This document shows, piece by piece, positions 46,851 through 58,501 of a stretch of 64,000 nucleotides of DNA. Both the position numbers and the translations under genes were made by a program. The DNA is from Hemerocallis citrina. Lineage: Eukaryota > Streptophyta > Magnoliopsida > Asparagales > Asphodelaceae. Numbering within the stretch: the first letter of the stretch is position 1; each line of letters starts with the position of its first letter. Under the pieces are notes generated by a model that had not been told where the DNA came from, ran no database searches, and worked only from the letters and a program-made list of their open reading frames with translations. The stretch lies in contig CM030362.1 of NCBI GenBank assembly GCA_017893485.1, positions 185,588,175-185,652,174 on the forward strand. Direction: 5' to 3'.

Positions 46851-47960
46851 CAGGGGAAAATCTAAGTTACAGGAGGCCCTAAGCAAGTTCTTAAATGGGG
46901 CCTTTTGCAAGTTGATAAAATAAAAATGACAATTATTTAAATACAAACAAACTTGAAGCCTTGAAGGGGAAACTATTAAAATGAAAATAAATTTATATAT
47001 ATGCTTCCAAAAAAAATTTAATTGATAACGTACGCATTTTACGTGAAATGCCTCGTGACAAAAAGAAACTCGGACAATCTCTAAGGAAGAAACGATAGTG
47101 ATTTTATTTTGAATTGTATGTTATATGAGAGAATGAAAATGATGAATGAGAGAATTAAAGAGGAATGGAACCAAAAAAATTATGTTCAAAATATACAAGC
47201 AAACACACATTGAGTTTTTGTAAATTAAGGAAATATTGAGCTGACATGATTGAAGTATATGCATAATGCTATTTTGAATGCTTTCATGGATACATTTTGG
47301 TTTTATTAAACACCCCTTATATTTTTTTCTTTTTGAAGGTAACACTAGTATTCCTTTCATTAATAGATACAAAATTTAGAAGAAAGAGAAAAGAAACAAA
47401 CAAAACAAATATGTATATGTACTTGAAGATTACATTATCGCAAAATGGTAAATATGATATGTTAGAGAACACGGTTAGAATGAAATGATGATGAATATAT
47501 GCATATGAGAATACTAGTTGGAAGCTTAAAATGCAGAATAATCATATGCACTTGAAGATTTGGTTAGAAATATATCATAAACAGGTAAATATGATATACC
47601 ATAGAACATTGAAAAAATATCATAGAGTAGCATGCATGGGCTAAGTAAAAAATAATATTAAATTCATAAAATGGTAAATGGCATGTATGGCTATGTAAAA
47701 AATAATTCGTTCAAAAAAATTGAAAAATTAATTAGTTCATGCAGGTTTTGCACCTACAACTTTCACACTATTAGCACGACACTCTAACCAAATAAGCTAA
47801 TAGGCCAATTGTTGTTTAAATTTTTAGATAATATTGTAATCGTATCTGAAAACAATTACAATTTTTTTAAACATTGTAAATACTTAAAAAATATGGGGCT
47901 CTTATAAAATTGGAAACCCAAAGCAATTGCTTGTGTTGCTTGGGCCCAGATCAGCCACTG
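46851..47960. mobile_element. Non-autonomous hAT element
   Basis: 1110 bp with ends CAGGGGAAAATCTAAG and, in reverse complement, CAGTGGCTGATCTGGG. The 8-bp target duplication AATATGTT is exact (46843-46850 and 47961-47968). The CAG start, imperfect terminal repeats and 8-bp duplication define hAT. No transposase is encoded. A decayed tRNA-Ile sequence lies inside. Confidence 0.95.
47734..47806 (-). pseudogene. tRNA-Ile(AAU) pseudogene inside the hAT element
   Basis: On the minus strand the sequence GGCCTATTAGCTTATTTGG, then GTCGTGCTAATAGTG, then GCAAAACCTGCATGAAC follows the plant tRNA-Ile(AAU) along its length, with anticodon AAT in the expected loop. The T-loop GTTCGAA is changed to GTGCAAA and several stem pairs are lost, so it is not functional. 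Confidence 0.75.
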
Positions 47961-48067
47961 AATATGTTGTTAATGAATGTATGTTGACTGAGATATCAGT
48001 AATAGAATTTATGAGGTTTTCTTTTACAAATACTTACTGAAATAATATACAATTTTAGATGTTATTG

Positions 48068-51000
48068 CAAAATCATTATGAAAGTCCTCTCCTCTAGACT
48101 GAGTGCGATCATCTCGCCCTTGATCGACTCAGCTCAATCAGGTTTCATCAAAGATCGTTTCATTCTTGACAGTGTTGCATCTGCCCAGGAAATCATCTCT
48201 CACTGTCATAGAACTCAGTCGGAAGGTATTCTTCTTAAGCTCGATTTTCAAAAAGCATACGACAATGTTAATTGGGATTTCCTTCTGGATATTCTCATTT
48301 ATCGGGGTTTCGGTCCTAAATGGATAGCGTGGATTAAATCCAGCATTTTCTCTGGGACTTCTTCCTTATTCATCAATGGTTCGGAAGGTCGCAAATTCAA
48401 AATCAGATGTGGCCTCCGCCAAGGAGACCCTCTATCTTCGCTTCTTTTCTCGCTAGTTGCAGATGTCTTTAGAAAACTCCTACGGAATGCTTGGAACTTG
48501 AATATGATAGAGGATCTTGGCAGTTCTCCCTTATTCGAGGGAGTGCTCAACCTCCAATATGCTGATGACACAATTATTTTCACCAAACTGAATTTACACT
48601 CTCTTCGTAATCTCAAACTACTCCTTTACTGCTTTGAAATGGCGTCCGGTTTATCGATTAACTTTCAAAAATCTTCCGTTCTCTGGTTGGGAGGAACTCC
48701 CAACCGCCAACTTGAGGTTTCCAATTTTTTTAATTGCCCTGTTGCTTCTTTCCCGATCACCTACTTAGGTATTCCCCTTCGCTGGGGTAAGCTGCATAGA
48801 TCGGATTGGTTCCCTCTTATTGATAGAGTGGAAGCCAGGCTCAACGTTTGGTCGAGCAAGCTTATGTCTAGAGGTGGCAGGCTGACTCTTCTTAACTCTG
48901 TGATTTCAGCCATGCCCCTTTATCTTATGTCATTCTTCCTCTTACCTTCCTGGGTAATAAAAAGAATTGAACAAATTAGAAGTAATTTCTTCTGGAATGG
49001 TTCCTCATCCTTTAAACCTGGTTCCCATCTGTGTCAGTGGAAACTGATATGTACCTCCAAGGAAGAAGGGGTTCTTGGTGTTCTGGACATTCGTCACCAT
49101 AACATCGCTCTCTTAGGTAAATGGTTATGGAAACTTCATAATTCTGACCATTTGCCATGGGTTCGATGCATTAGAGGTTATCGTTCCACATCCTTCAATT
49201 GGTGGGAGTTTCCTGAGGCGACTCATCGCCTCACCTCTCCTTTTTGGAAAGGTATTTTGAAGGCTTCCGCGGCTTTTCAGTGTGGTATTTATCGTACTTG
49301 CTATGATGGATCAAGAGCCATACTGTGGTCTGATCTGTGGATTGGCAACACCACGCTTGCCACGGCCTTTCCTTCCCTTTTCCGCCTGGCAGCCTATCCT
49401 TCGGCTACTATAGCGGATTCATTCACCTTAATTGATGACACTCGATACTGGTTTATTCCATTCACGAGTGATCTTTCTCCATCGTTGACTGAGGTCTTCG
49501 ATAATCTCATTTCTTTTCTTAATAATTATGAATGGAGAGTGTCCGAGGGCATCGGTTGGCGCTGGTCGTCTACTAGTGTGTTTTCTGTTAAATCGTTTTA
49601 TAGTTTCCTCAACTCGAGAGGAGTGAAATCACCTATCGCCAAATATTTCTGGGAATCTTGGGCTCCTCTTAAGGTTAAGATCACCTCCTGGCTTGCTTTT
49701 AATAACAAGCTTCTTACAGTCGAAGTTCTGAACAAAAGAAATTTAGCCTAGGGTCAGCTCTGCGTTATGTGCGATCAGCACGTGGAAGATGTTAATCATC
49801 TTTTCACTCAATGTCCCACTGTTATCTCTTTATGGAAGATTTGCACTCTGGCATGGGGCACAGATTCTATTCCTCTAGATTTAGCTTCCGTTTGGTCCTC
49901 TAAGCCCTCGAATTCATCGTACCGTAACGCTTGGATTTTGTCGGTTCATACCATTATTTGGATTATTTGGAAGGAGAGGAATTGTAGATTATTCCAGAAA
50001 CGCATATCCTCGTTAGTTGCGTTGATCGATGAGTTCTTATTTCTATTCAAACTTTGGTCTTCGGTTTTGGATCCCAAGGACATAACCACTACCTCTTTCC
50101 ATTTTATAGAAAGTGCTTATCACTGTCTTCGTACTCTTCATGCTTTTTAATTTGATGGTCTTGTGTTGCTTATTGTTATAACCAATCTCTTCCCCTTTCT
50201 TTCTTCCTTGCAGGATTAAGCTCCCGCACTAGATGCGGCTACCAGCACTGCCTCGCTGTGATCTGCGCACTCGATCTCATCCGAGCTTTTGTCTCTTTAT
50301 TTTGCTAGTACTGGTAGTATTTGCATATTCCTTCTTTTTTTGGTGGTTGATGGATTTTGTTTATTTTGTATGCTGTTGTTGTATCAGCTGCAGCCTTATT
50401 ATAGCAGCGTTCTTTTCCTTGTTGTCGTCAAATCTTATTGGGCGGGTTTCGCCCATGGACTTATCTATGGTTGGGTTCTGAGCTACTGGATATTTGGGGC
50501 CCCATGTTTATAATGATTTAAGCTCTGTGTTGGCTTTATTTGTGTTTTTATTGCCTGCCCTGCTATCGATTTAGATAGTAGGTTTGGAGGCTATGTTATT
50601 ATGGGTTTGTTTTGATGGGCGATGCTGTATGCGTTTCGATGGCTGGTGTTCGATGCTCATACATATGTATTGAGGTCTCTTTTGTTATGTTCTATACTTC
50701 AGCTGCTTAATAGTTTGCCCTCTTTTGGGTCTTGGAGTTAATCCTGGGTTTATCACCATCTAGCTGTTTGGGAGTTTGATCTTTATTTCTTTATTTCGTT
50801 CTCCTTTTCTTCCACCCTGTAGTACAGCGTGGCGCATTATTATCAGGTTTTTTACTCCCTGTTCGAGTTTGGAAGAGTTGGTTTGTTGCTCCGTCGTTAG
50901 ACTCCTTGATGATTCGCTGTCGTCGTCGGAGTGGGAGCTCGGTGGATGTCTCTCTTTGCGCTTTCAGGTCTTGGGGATCCGTCCTTTGGGTGCTTCTTGC

Positions 51001-51220
51001 GGCTGCTATGTCCATGCCTGTTCAGTGCTATTTCGTTTTCGAGCTCCCCTCAGTCTTGGTGCCGCTCACTTTTGCTAGGATTGTTTCTTTATACTGATGT
51101 GCTGATGTATTCATTGTGTTTTTTCCATTTTACGGCTTGTAAAATTACTACTTATTGATTCAATATATTATGTTTTTGATGGCTGGGGTCGTAAGACCCT
51201 ATCCGATTCAGCAAAAAAAA
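48068..51220 (+). mobile_element. 5'-truncated L1-type LINE
   Basis: A 3.15-kb insertion flanked by TTTAGATGYTATTG (48054-48067 and 51223-51236, one mismatch) with an A tail at 51213-51222. It begins within the RT domain, as expected from incomplete target-primed reverse transcription. The 3' region (50151-51210) is non-coding and ends with hairpin GGGTC/GACCC (51186-51199). It is a different family from the LINE at 23152-30950. Confidence 0.93.
48078..50150 (+). pseudogene. LINE reverse transcriptase, 5'-truncated
   Basis: One frame with a single in-frame TAG at 49749-49751. It starts inside RT (VLSSRLSAIISPLIDSAQSG). It has LKLDFQKAYDNVNWDFLLDI, GLRQGDPLSSLLFSLVADVF and active site QYADDTIIF (48558-48569). 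Next come the maturase-like thumb, FSVKSFYSFL and the C-terminal Cys-rich module CVMCDQHVEDVNHLFTQC. Endonuclease and ORF1 are absent because of truncation. The initial Met at 48078 is an internal residue, not a true start. Confidence 0.95.
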
Positions 51221-51236
51221 AATTTAGATGCTATTG

Positions 51237-51681
51237 ATATGAGCTGTGTGTACTTGGTGCACGACTAAATTCTACTAGTAATATAAAATAAAAAATAAAA
51301 AAAATAAAAATTGCACTCGCTGTACTCCACACACGTCAATTTTAATTAAACTAATCAACACTACATCATTATTCAAAATAATAATGAAATTATTACTTGA
51401 GTTTTTCTCTTGCTTCACCAAGTAGTCTGCACGAAGTTTTTCTCACAATAAATACGTTTCATAGAAAAAACTTGATCTCGTCTAGTAATTTAAGTACATC
51501 TTGATGGATTGGATCCACATTCTTAAACTTTTTTTTAAAAAAGAGAAAGAAAAAAAAAACCCAAGAAATCCAAATAACAAGAAGTACATCTAATCCAAAT
51601 GTGAACTCGGCCTGAACTGAGTGTACAAGGCCGTAAGTGGGCCTTGTGAGACTCATAACCTATTCTCATGGGCCTATCATA
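51237..51681. other. AT-rich spacer
   Basis: No gene. It contains a short AAAATAAAAAATAAAA run (about 51288-51312) and otherwise unremarkable sequence up to the first Helitron end. Confidence 0.5.
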
Positions 51682-52150
51682 TCTCTAATATTATATGGGA
51701 AGGATTAGGGTTGTCATTTGTAGACAAACAAAATTGTATATTTGACGTGCATAACTAATATAAATGAGGTCTCAAGTTCGAGGCTAGACTACGTCGGAGA
51801 TTTTACTTTTAGAAAAACTAGTAATCTGCACGTGCGATGTTCGTTCTAATAATTTTTTATTTATTTTTAAAGTAAATACTAAGATGTAATCTGGTCTCGA
51901 ACCTGATACATCCTTTTACTCATCACATACTCTTTACAAATTACTCGTAGTGGCACCAACTATTATAGTAACTAACAATAGTTGAGTAAATGAATGGTTA
52001 ATATAACTCCCACTTAAAAATGAAGAATTGATATTAGATGGTTGATTGTCTACAAATTACTGTTTGTCTACAAATTACATAACCCCAATTCTCACATTAA
52101 ATATTAGAGATATATTTATTAAGACGTGCATTGCACGTGTAAATTACTAG
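51682..52150 (+). mobile_element. Small Helitron H1, interrupted by H2
   Basis: Starts A|TCTCTAATATTATATGGG and ends ACGTGCATTGCACGTGTAAA with CTAG|T at 52147-52151. The terminal palindrome 10-12 bases before CTRR and insertion between A and T are Helitron hallmarks. Without H2 it is about 175 bp. Non-autonomous. Confidence 0.8.
51818..52110 (-). mobile_element. Small Helitron H2 nested in H1
   Basis: On the minus strand it begins TCTCTAATATTTAATG at 52110 and ends ATCGCACGTGCAGATTA-CTAG at 51818. It is flanked by A (51817) and T (52111), the expected target. Its 5' part is the inverted copy of the start of H3. Confidence 0.8.
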
Positions 52151-52163
52151 TAATTATCTCTGA

Positions 52164-52967
52164 TCTCTAATATTATAATGGGAGAGTTGGGGTTGTCATT
52201 TGTAGACAACCTGTAATTTGTAGATATTCATTCGACCATCTAATCTCAACCATTCATTTTTAAGTTGGAATTATATTAACCATTCATTTACTCAACTGTT
52301 GTTAGTTACCATAATACCCTCAAAGTTAAAATTTATTTACAACATAATTATCAACTACTATTTAATGGGAGAGTTTGTCAAAACAAATTTTTTTCCAATA
52401 TTTTTTTGTCACACAATAAACACAACTTTGTTACCAAACAAATCCGTGCATCGCATGTGCAACTTCAAATCTATTTATCAACATGTATATCGCACGTACA
52501 ATTCAAAGTTTTTTCTTCTTAATTTTAAAAAAATATGTGTATCGTCCATTTAGCTCCATTTTTTTTAGAAATTAAAGCATTCATCGCACATGCTAATTAC
52601 TAAACAAACTCATGCATCGCACGTGCAACTCCAAATTTATTTATCAACGCGTGCATCGCACGTACAAATCAACATTCTTCTTAATTTAAATTTCTTTTTT
52701 TGAAATTAAGGCATTCATTGCATGTGCTAATTACTAAACAAACTAGTGCATCACATGTGCAACTCCAAATCTATTTATTAACATGTGCATTGCACGTACA
52801 AATCGAAATTTTTTCCTTCTTAATTTTATAAAAAAATACATGTATCGCCTGTTCAGCTCCAATTTTTTTTTGAAAATCAAGACATCCCTCGCACGTGCTA
52901 ATTACTACTGATTTACTTGTATCGCACGTTCAACTCCAATTCTTTATCATAATGTGAAAAATTCTAG
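52164..52967 (+). mobile_element. Helitron H3 with expanded 3' region
   Basis: Starts A|TCTCTAATATTATAATGG and ends ATT-CTAG|T (52964-52968). The interior (about 52430-52930) has at least three diverged copies of a unit around GCATCGCACGTGCAACTCC, which itself looks like a Helitron terminal hairpin. No Rep/helicase frame. Confidence 0.7.
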
Positions 52968-52978
52968 TAATATAATAA

Positions 52979-53214
52979 TCTCTACTTCTCTACTGAGAGA
53001 GTTGGGGTTTTAATAAACAAACTCTAACTTTGTAACCAAACAAACCTGTGCAATACATGTCCAAACTATATACAACAAATATAAACGTGCAGCGCACATG
53101 TAGCCCAAATCAAGACATTCAAATATAAATTATTTCTTTTCTTATTCGATGTATATTCATTTAATTTGATGACTATACTTTTTATAGGCGTGCATTGCTC
53201 GGACATTATACTAG
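52979..53214 (+). mobile_element. Small Helitron H4
   Basis: Starts A|TCTCTACTTCTCTACTGA and ends GGCGTGCATTGCTCGGACA, then TTATA-CTAG|T (53211-53215). 236 bp, non-autonomous. A further Helitron 3' remnant with end ATAG instead of CTAG lies at about 53250-53388 and is the inverted counterpart of the H2 end. Confidence 0.72.
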
Positions 53215-53404
53215 TTTAAAAAAGGGTCACTCATATAAAATAAAAGTTTATACTTCTATTGGTAATTTGTAAATAGTATGTGATGTGTAATTGGAGATCC
53301 CAGGTTCAAGACCAGATTACGTCTTATTATTTACTATATAAAAAATTTAATTAGAACATGCATCGCACATGTAAGTTAATAGTAATTATAATTCGTGAGT
53401 CAAA

Positions 53405-53529
53405 CAAGGCTGGCACTGAGCCTGTGCGACCTGTGCGATCGCACAGGGACGACGGTGACACAGGGCCGGCCCTGGGCCTGTGCGACCTGTGCTATCGCAC
53501 AGGGCCCACTATTGAGGAGGCCCCCATCA
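53405..53529 (+). mobile_element. Duplicated left end of a hAT element
   Basis: CAGGGCCGGCCCTGGGCC (53461) is a typical hAT terminus followed by CCTGTGCTATCGCACAGG. A diverged copy precedes it (53406-53449) with the perfect palindrome CCTGTGCGATCGCACAGG. The element body is cut by the LTR that starts at 53530. No right end was found. Confidence 0.65.
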
Positions 53530-55799
53530 TGTAACCCCCGTTTCTGTTTATACTAAAAAAAAATCGTATCCTTGTATTCCAATTATTTTCAACTCTTCTG
53601 CTCTTTTGAACCCAATTGTACACATTAGAATATTCAAACTATTGTTAAAATCTTTACTAATCAACAACTATATTTATTTCGAATGATTGTATATACTTTA
53701 TTTTCTATTCCTATTTGACTGATTATTTATATTTTAGCCCAAAATCAAATCTATTATTATTCATTGATTATTTTAAAGCCAGACTCCTAATTCATTCTAT
53801 ACCATTATTATTTGACCATCTATTTATTTTGATTGAGCCCAACCCAAACTTGTTATTATTTTTATCTTTATTTTTGTACAAGAAACCCAATCCCATTTTC
53901 TAGTTCATGCTATATTCTACTATTTGATTTATTATTACTGTTATTATTATTTTTAGGCTCAACTAAAGCCGATTCATTCTACAATTTATTTAACTATTTA
54001 TTTTTTTAAGTCATTCTATTTTAATTACAATTATTTACATTTGTCTTAGTCCACCCAACAAATGATCTAATTCTTTATTATATTATGAAGCCCAACTCCA
54101 AGCCCATACTCTTATTCAACCCTAACCCGTATACCACCTAACTACATAATAATTACCCTTCTTAATCTTTTCCACTAACAACATACTTTACCCCCTCTAT
54201 CTCATTAACTGCCTCCTTAATAATCTCCCCATTATCTCCTTATTATTATCCACTAACCAATCCACCTCAACTAATTAATCCCCTATTAATTCCTAACCCT
54301 AATTATCCCTAATCCCCCCCACCACCAGCCGCCCCCACTTCTTCTTTTCTTCTTCTTCGTATGGTTCTAAAACCCCAAACCCCATTGCCGCTCCTCCTGA
54401 ACTCCATCGCCTCCCACATCTTCCCCGTCAACCCTCGTCGCAGCACCATCTCCACCTCGACCACCGCTCCTACCATCCGAGAACCCATCGCCACTGTCCC
54501 TGAGTGCCACAGCCATCACCATTACTGCCACACACAAACCTTGCCTCGCACTCAGCCCTGTCTCCACCCCATCTAGCTGTCGCACCCTCCTTCCATCGTC
54601 CTCTTGTTGTCGCCCCCGACCGATCACCACCTCATTATCTCCGACAGCCCATGCCCTCATTCCTCGATGTTGTTCCTCGACAACCCCCACATCGACTGCA
54701 GCCCCGCCTTCTTCACCGTCACTATTGCCTTGACCAGCACCACATATCCACTTCGACTCCATTGTAGCAACCCCACCGCTCCCCTACCACCGACGCTGCT
54801 GACTCCACCCCACCATCTCCTGCACCTCCATTGCCACCATCGACATCCCTCGCCAATCGCCAACCTTCCCCCTCGTCACCACCACCGAGCGCCCACCTCC
54901 CTCCACCTCGACCACACTACCTCCACAGGCACCTCGCTGCCTCCAGCACCCAAGCCTGCAGTCCCAACCAACTCCTCCAATCGACTACCACTGCCCGACG
55001 TTCCACAGCCACCTCGTCCAACTGCACCCATCCTCCACTCCACCGATTGCTGCTCTCGCTGTTGCTAGCTCCCTTCCATTGCCTCCTTCACCCGCACACA
55101 GCCATCGCCAGCACCCGCACTGTCGACAGCACCTTCGACCGCTCTGTACCCTTGTTGCCTTTGCCATCACAGCCGTTCATCGTCGTCTCTTGAGGTCGTA
55201 CTTGTTATTGTTGTCGTCGTTGCCGTTGGAGATTCTCTCTACCCATGATTCATTCACATTTGGAACCATCACATAATAAGGCAAGCGTTCTCTTGTACAC
55301 CCTTTTTGTTCCCATAGAAGCTTCTGCTTTGAATTTCGCAAGTAGTCTTTGGTTGATTCATCGTGTTATAATCACGTTTTCCCTTCCCTTCAAGTGTTGA
55401 TTGATCGTGATCCATTAGTATATATTATTCTACTTGGTTCTTGTTAACCCCATACTCGTAAAATAATCTTGAATATCCCTTGTTATTACATGCATTACAC
55501 GGACACATGATAAAGAGGCATAGGTATATGAATACATATTAAGATTTGACGCTATTTGATCGAGTCGTGATATAGTAATGCAAATATCAATTTTATATTT
55601 AATGCCATAGAAATAACGATTCTTACAATGAAAATAGTAGAATTCATCCTAACAACTGCATGTTGATGCTTGTTAAATTCCAATCATAAGACTATATATT
55701 TTTAGGATTACAATCGCTATACGTTACAAATGTTATAATTCTGCCATGCTATCTACCCAAGATTGTAGCGAGATTATGACTTAATTACTGATAAAATAA
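53530..55799 (+). mobile_element. Truncated long LTR, Tekay-like group
   Basis: It starts TGTAACCCCCGTTTCTG inside the hAT end. An AT-rich first kilobase is followed by a Pro/Ser/His-rich, C-rich leader (54300-55270). The donor-like block AG|GCAAGC lies at 55279-55286 with TCTTGTACAC downstream, the same layout as the LTR at 2805. It is cut at 55800 by an LTR in the opposite orientation. The open frames between 54309 and 55276 on both strands are low-complexity leader. Confidence 0.75.
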
Positions 55800-58501
55800 T
55801 GTCACGCCCCACTTCATATTATACTCAAAAATGTTGTAATTCTGCCCAGCGAATGATATAAGTTTCCAAACTCACATTATCCATAAGCTGTATAAATATA
55901 ATCTCAACAATATAAAATATAACCACAACCATGCATGAAAGAATAACCACATAAACATGAATAATCCGTGAAATGTCTCACAAATTAACCAACATCTAGA
56001 AAGACATAAACTTCGGGTAAAAAACGTCCGGAATACAATGTATATAAAATAGCAACGATAGTAACTAGGAGAAGCATGAAATAAGTTTATTAATGCAGGC
56101 AAAGATTTGAATTCATTCCCTAGAAGAGTTATTCACCAAGTCATTCGGTCATTCCCTCTTCAATACCTACAATCTCCACATCTAGAGTTGGGGGGAAAAA
56201 GAGATCCGTTAGAGCAAGTCACGGACCGCAAGTAGTAACAAACATAATAGGAACAAGAACCAGGTATAACAGGAAAAACATAAGAACACGAAATTTAATT
56301 GTAATGCATCATGATCAAGTGTAATGCAAGTAATATCTGAAACAAGTCTCAAAATATAATCAATCAGGAACAAGGAATTATGTAACAGGAAACGTCATGT
56401 AAACAAGAATCTTGTAATTTGTAAACAAGAATCATGTAACTTGTAAACCGGAATCATGTAATCTTATAATAGGTAACATGTAACTGGAAACATAAGTCAT
56501 GCATGTGTTCAGTGTTAATCTCAAGTCTAGCAATCTTTTATAAACCCTAACTAATGCATGCAATCTTGCATTCCATACCACAGATTTGGATGCAGATAAA
56601 CAAGTTAACGTTTAGACTCTAATGGTAAATTCTATAGGGTCATGTACTCGGGTCTTCCAGTGACACTAACAGGAATCGTATCATATCATGTAATCATGTC
56701 ATATCATATCGTATCATGTCACCAGGATTCATATCATATCATATAAACAAATCATATCATATCATGTGAACATATACATAGTCACTATTACGGGAAACAC
56801 GAGTCTCCTTCCGAGTATACTCTCCTATATTATCCGCTACTAGATTCTTTACCTTATTACCCCAGCTTGTTTTACTCTTTACAATAATTATTCATTAACA
56901 ATGCAACAATGAGAATGGGTATCAAGATAGGATCAATGAGTATCAAGGCTAAGCAATGCATGATATGCAATTTCAATTAATTAAATGCAAGAAATAAATT
57001 ATTTACAATCAGGGACATGAAGTTACAATTATGGGCAGCAATACGTTGTTGTACAAAAATACATTTTTCCGTTGCTATAGGAAAGCGAATCAGGTACTGT
57101 CAGATGTTCCAGAAAGTAGACTTCATGTCGTTTCCGACGAATATTCACACGATACATTTTAAATGGAATAGCTAGGTCAACTAGACAGTTCTTTACTGAT
57201 TTACTGTTCAGGCAGCAGACCATGGTCAAATTCTTATACAAATAAAGTGACTGTAAATTCATTTAAAAAATCTTATTCAAATTATAAAGCGACTCCTAAT
57301 CATGTCTAGTAACAACCTGGTAAATATCAAGTCTTTGTTAACACGATATTTCAGTCAGTAAATTGAGAGGATACGCTATTACACAGTAATCTGGAAATTA
57401 GAAACCATACAATACTAAAAATGAGACAACTTGCAGCCTACAACTCGGAATCTGGATCCATAAGAAGTTCCAGAAACTAGATTCGTTGGGATAAAACTCT
57501 CTTTTACAAATCCCTAATTAATTTGAACAGTAGCTGGGTCAAAATCATTCTACAAGTTACAGCATCAGCAAGACAGCAACTTGCCAATTCAAATTGTAAC
57601 GGTTCTTACTTGAAAACATATATTTTCAAATTCGTGTTTGTGCAATGAATTTGAGGACAATGGAAAACTATGATCTTTTGATGACATCGAATCATGGAGG
57701 CAAAAGAATTAATTCGATTCAATATAACGACTAATATATATATGAGAACATCACGAAACATGAATACTACAAGAATAACGGATTTCAAATGCGATGATCT
57801 AATTACTAATTGCGAGAGATCAACAACATGCTTGTACGGAACAATAAAATGAACAAGGTACTTGCCTTTATTGACGGTTATTCCGAATATTGGTGAAGAT
57901 GATACGAAAAGATGCAACGACGGCAACAACTGCAAAAGCAACAGCAGTAATGAGCGGGAGATGGCAGCAACACAGTGAGAAATGGCAGGGTGGCTCTTAG
58001 GTGCAGCTAGGAGAAGAAGGGGGTTGTTGTTTAGTGGCGACCGCAAGGGGCAACACGGGGTGGTGCTCGCTGCGGTGGTGGGGTCAGGGTAGCAGCAGCG
58101 GTGGAGCTTCGGGCTCAGGGTTGCGATGGACGAAGGCAGCAATGGTCGCGGGCGGAGAAGGCAGGGTCAACAGGTGTTGCAGTGGTGGTTGTTAGAGGAC
58201 ATTTGTCAGGTAGTTGAGGCTTGATCGGTGGTGCAGCGATGGGGTGAAGCAGCATCGGGGACTGTGGCGGGGATGGTGGCACGCAGGTGGTGCGGTGGGG
58301 CTCAGGGAGGCGACGACAGTTCAAGTGGTGGCTGTTGTAGGGGCAGCGACGAGGAGGAAGGAGATGGCAGTGGCGATGGGTTGCTGGCGATGGGTTCGAG
58401 GGTGAATAGGGGAGGGTGATGGAGAACAGGGGATCAATGCGTCGAGGGGTGGATGCAGGAAGCGAGGAATGGTGGCACGTGGTGGAAGAGCAGAGGGTGG
58501 T
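55800..58501 (-). mobile_element. Long LTR 3 (Tekay-like group), interrupted
   Basis: The left end TGTCACGCCCC is the LTR terminus in minus orientation; AATAA (55795-55799) is the candidate target duplication. It contains the terminal hairpin region, the AGCAAGT block near 56215, ATCATATC repeats (56670-56780), the shared block at 56790-56875, the donor candidate at 57860-57867 and part of the GC-rich leader (57880-58500). LTR 4 cuts it at 58502. Confidence 0.8.
57860..57867 (-). promoter_or_regulatory. Conserved GC-AG-type donor candidate, LTR 3
   Basis: The minus strand reads AG|GCAAGT within CAATAAAGGCAAGTACCTTG, nearly the same block as at 3523 although the rest of the LTR is strongly diverged. 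Confidence 0.4.

Noticed and set aside
48078..48080. ATG as the start of a LINE protein
   Set aside because: The LINE is truncated inside RT; this Met is an internal residue of the ancestral ORF2.
54309..55276. Pro/Ser/His-rich frames resembling an extensin-like gene
   Set aside because: They lie in the leader of a long LTR, on both strands, with low complexity and no consistent start or signal peptide.
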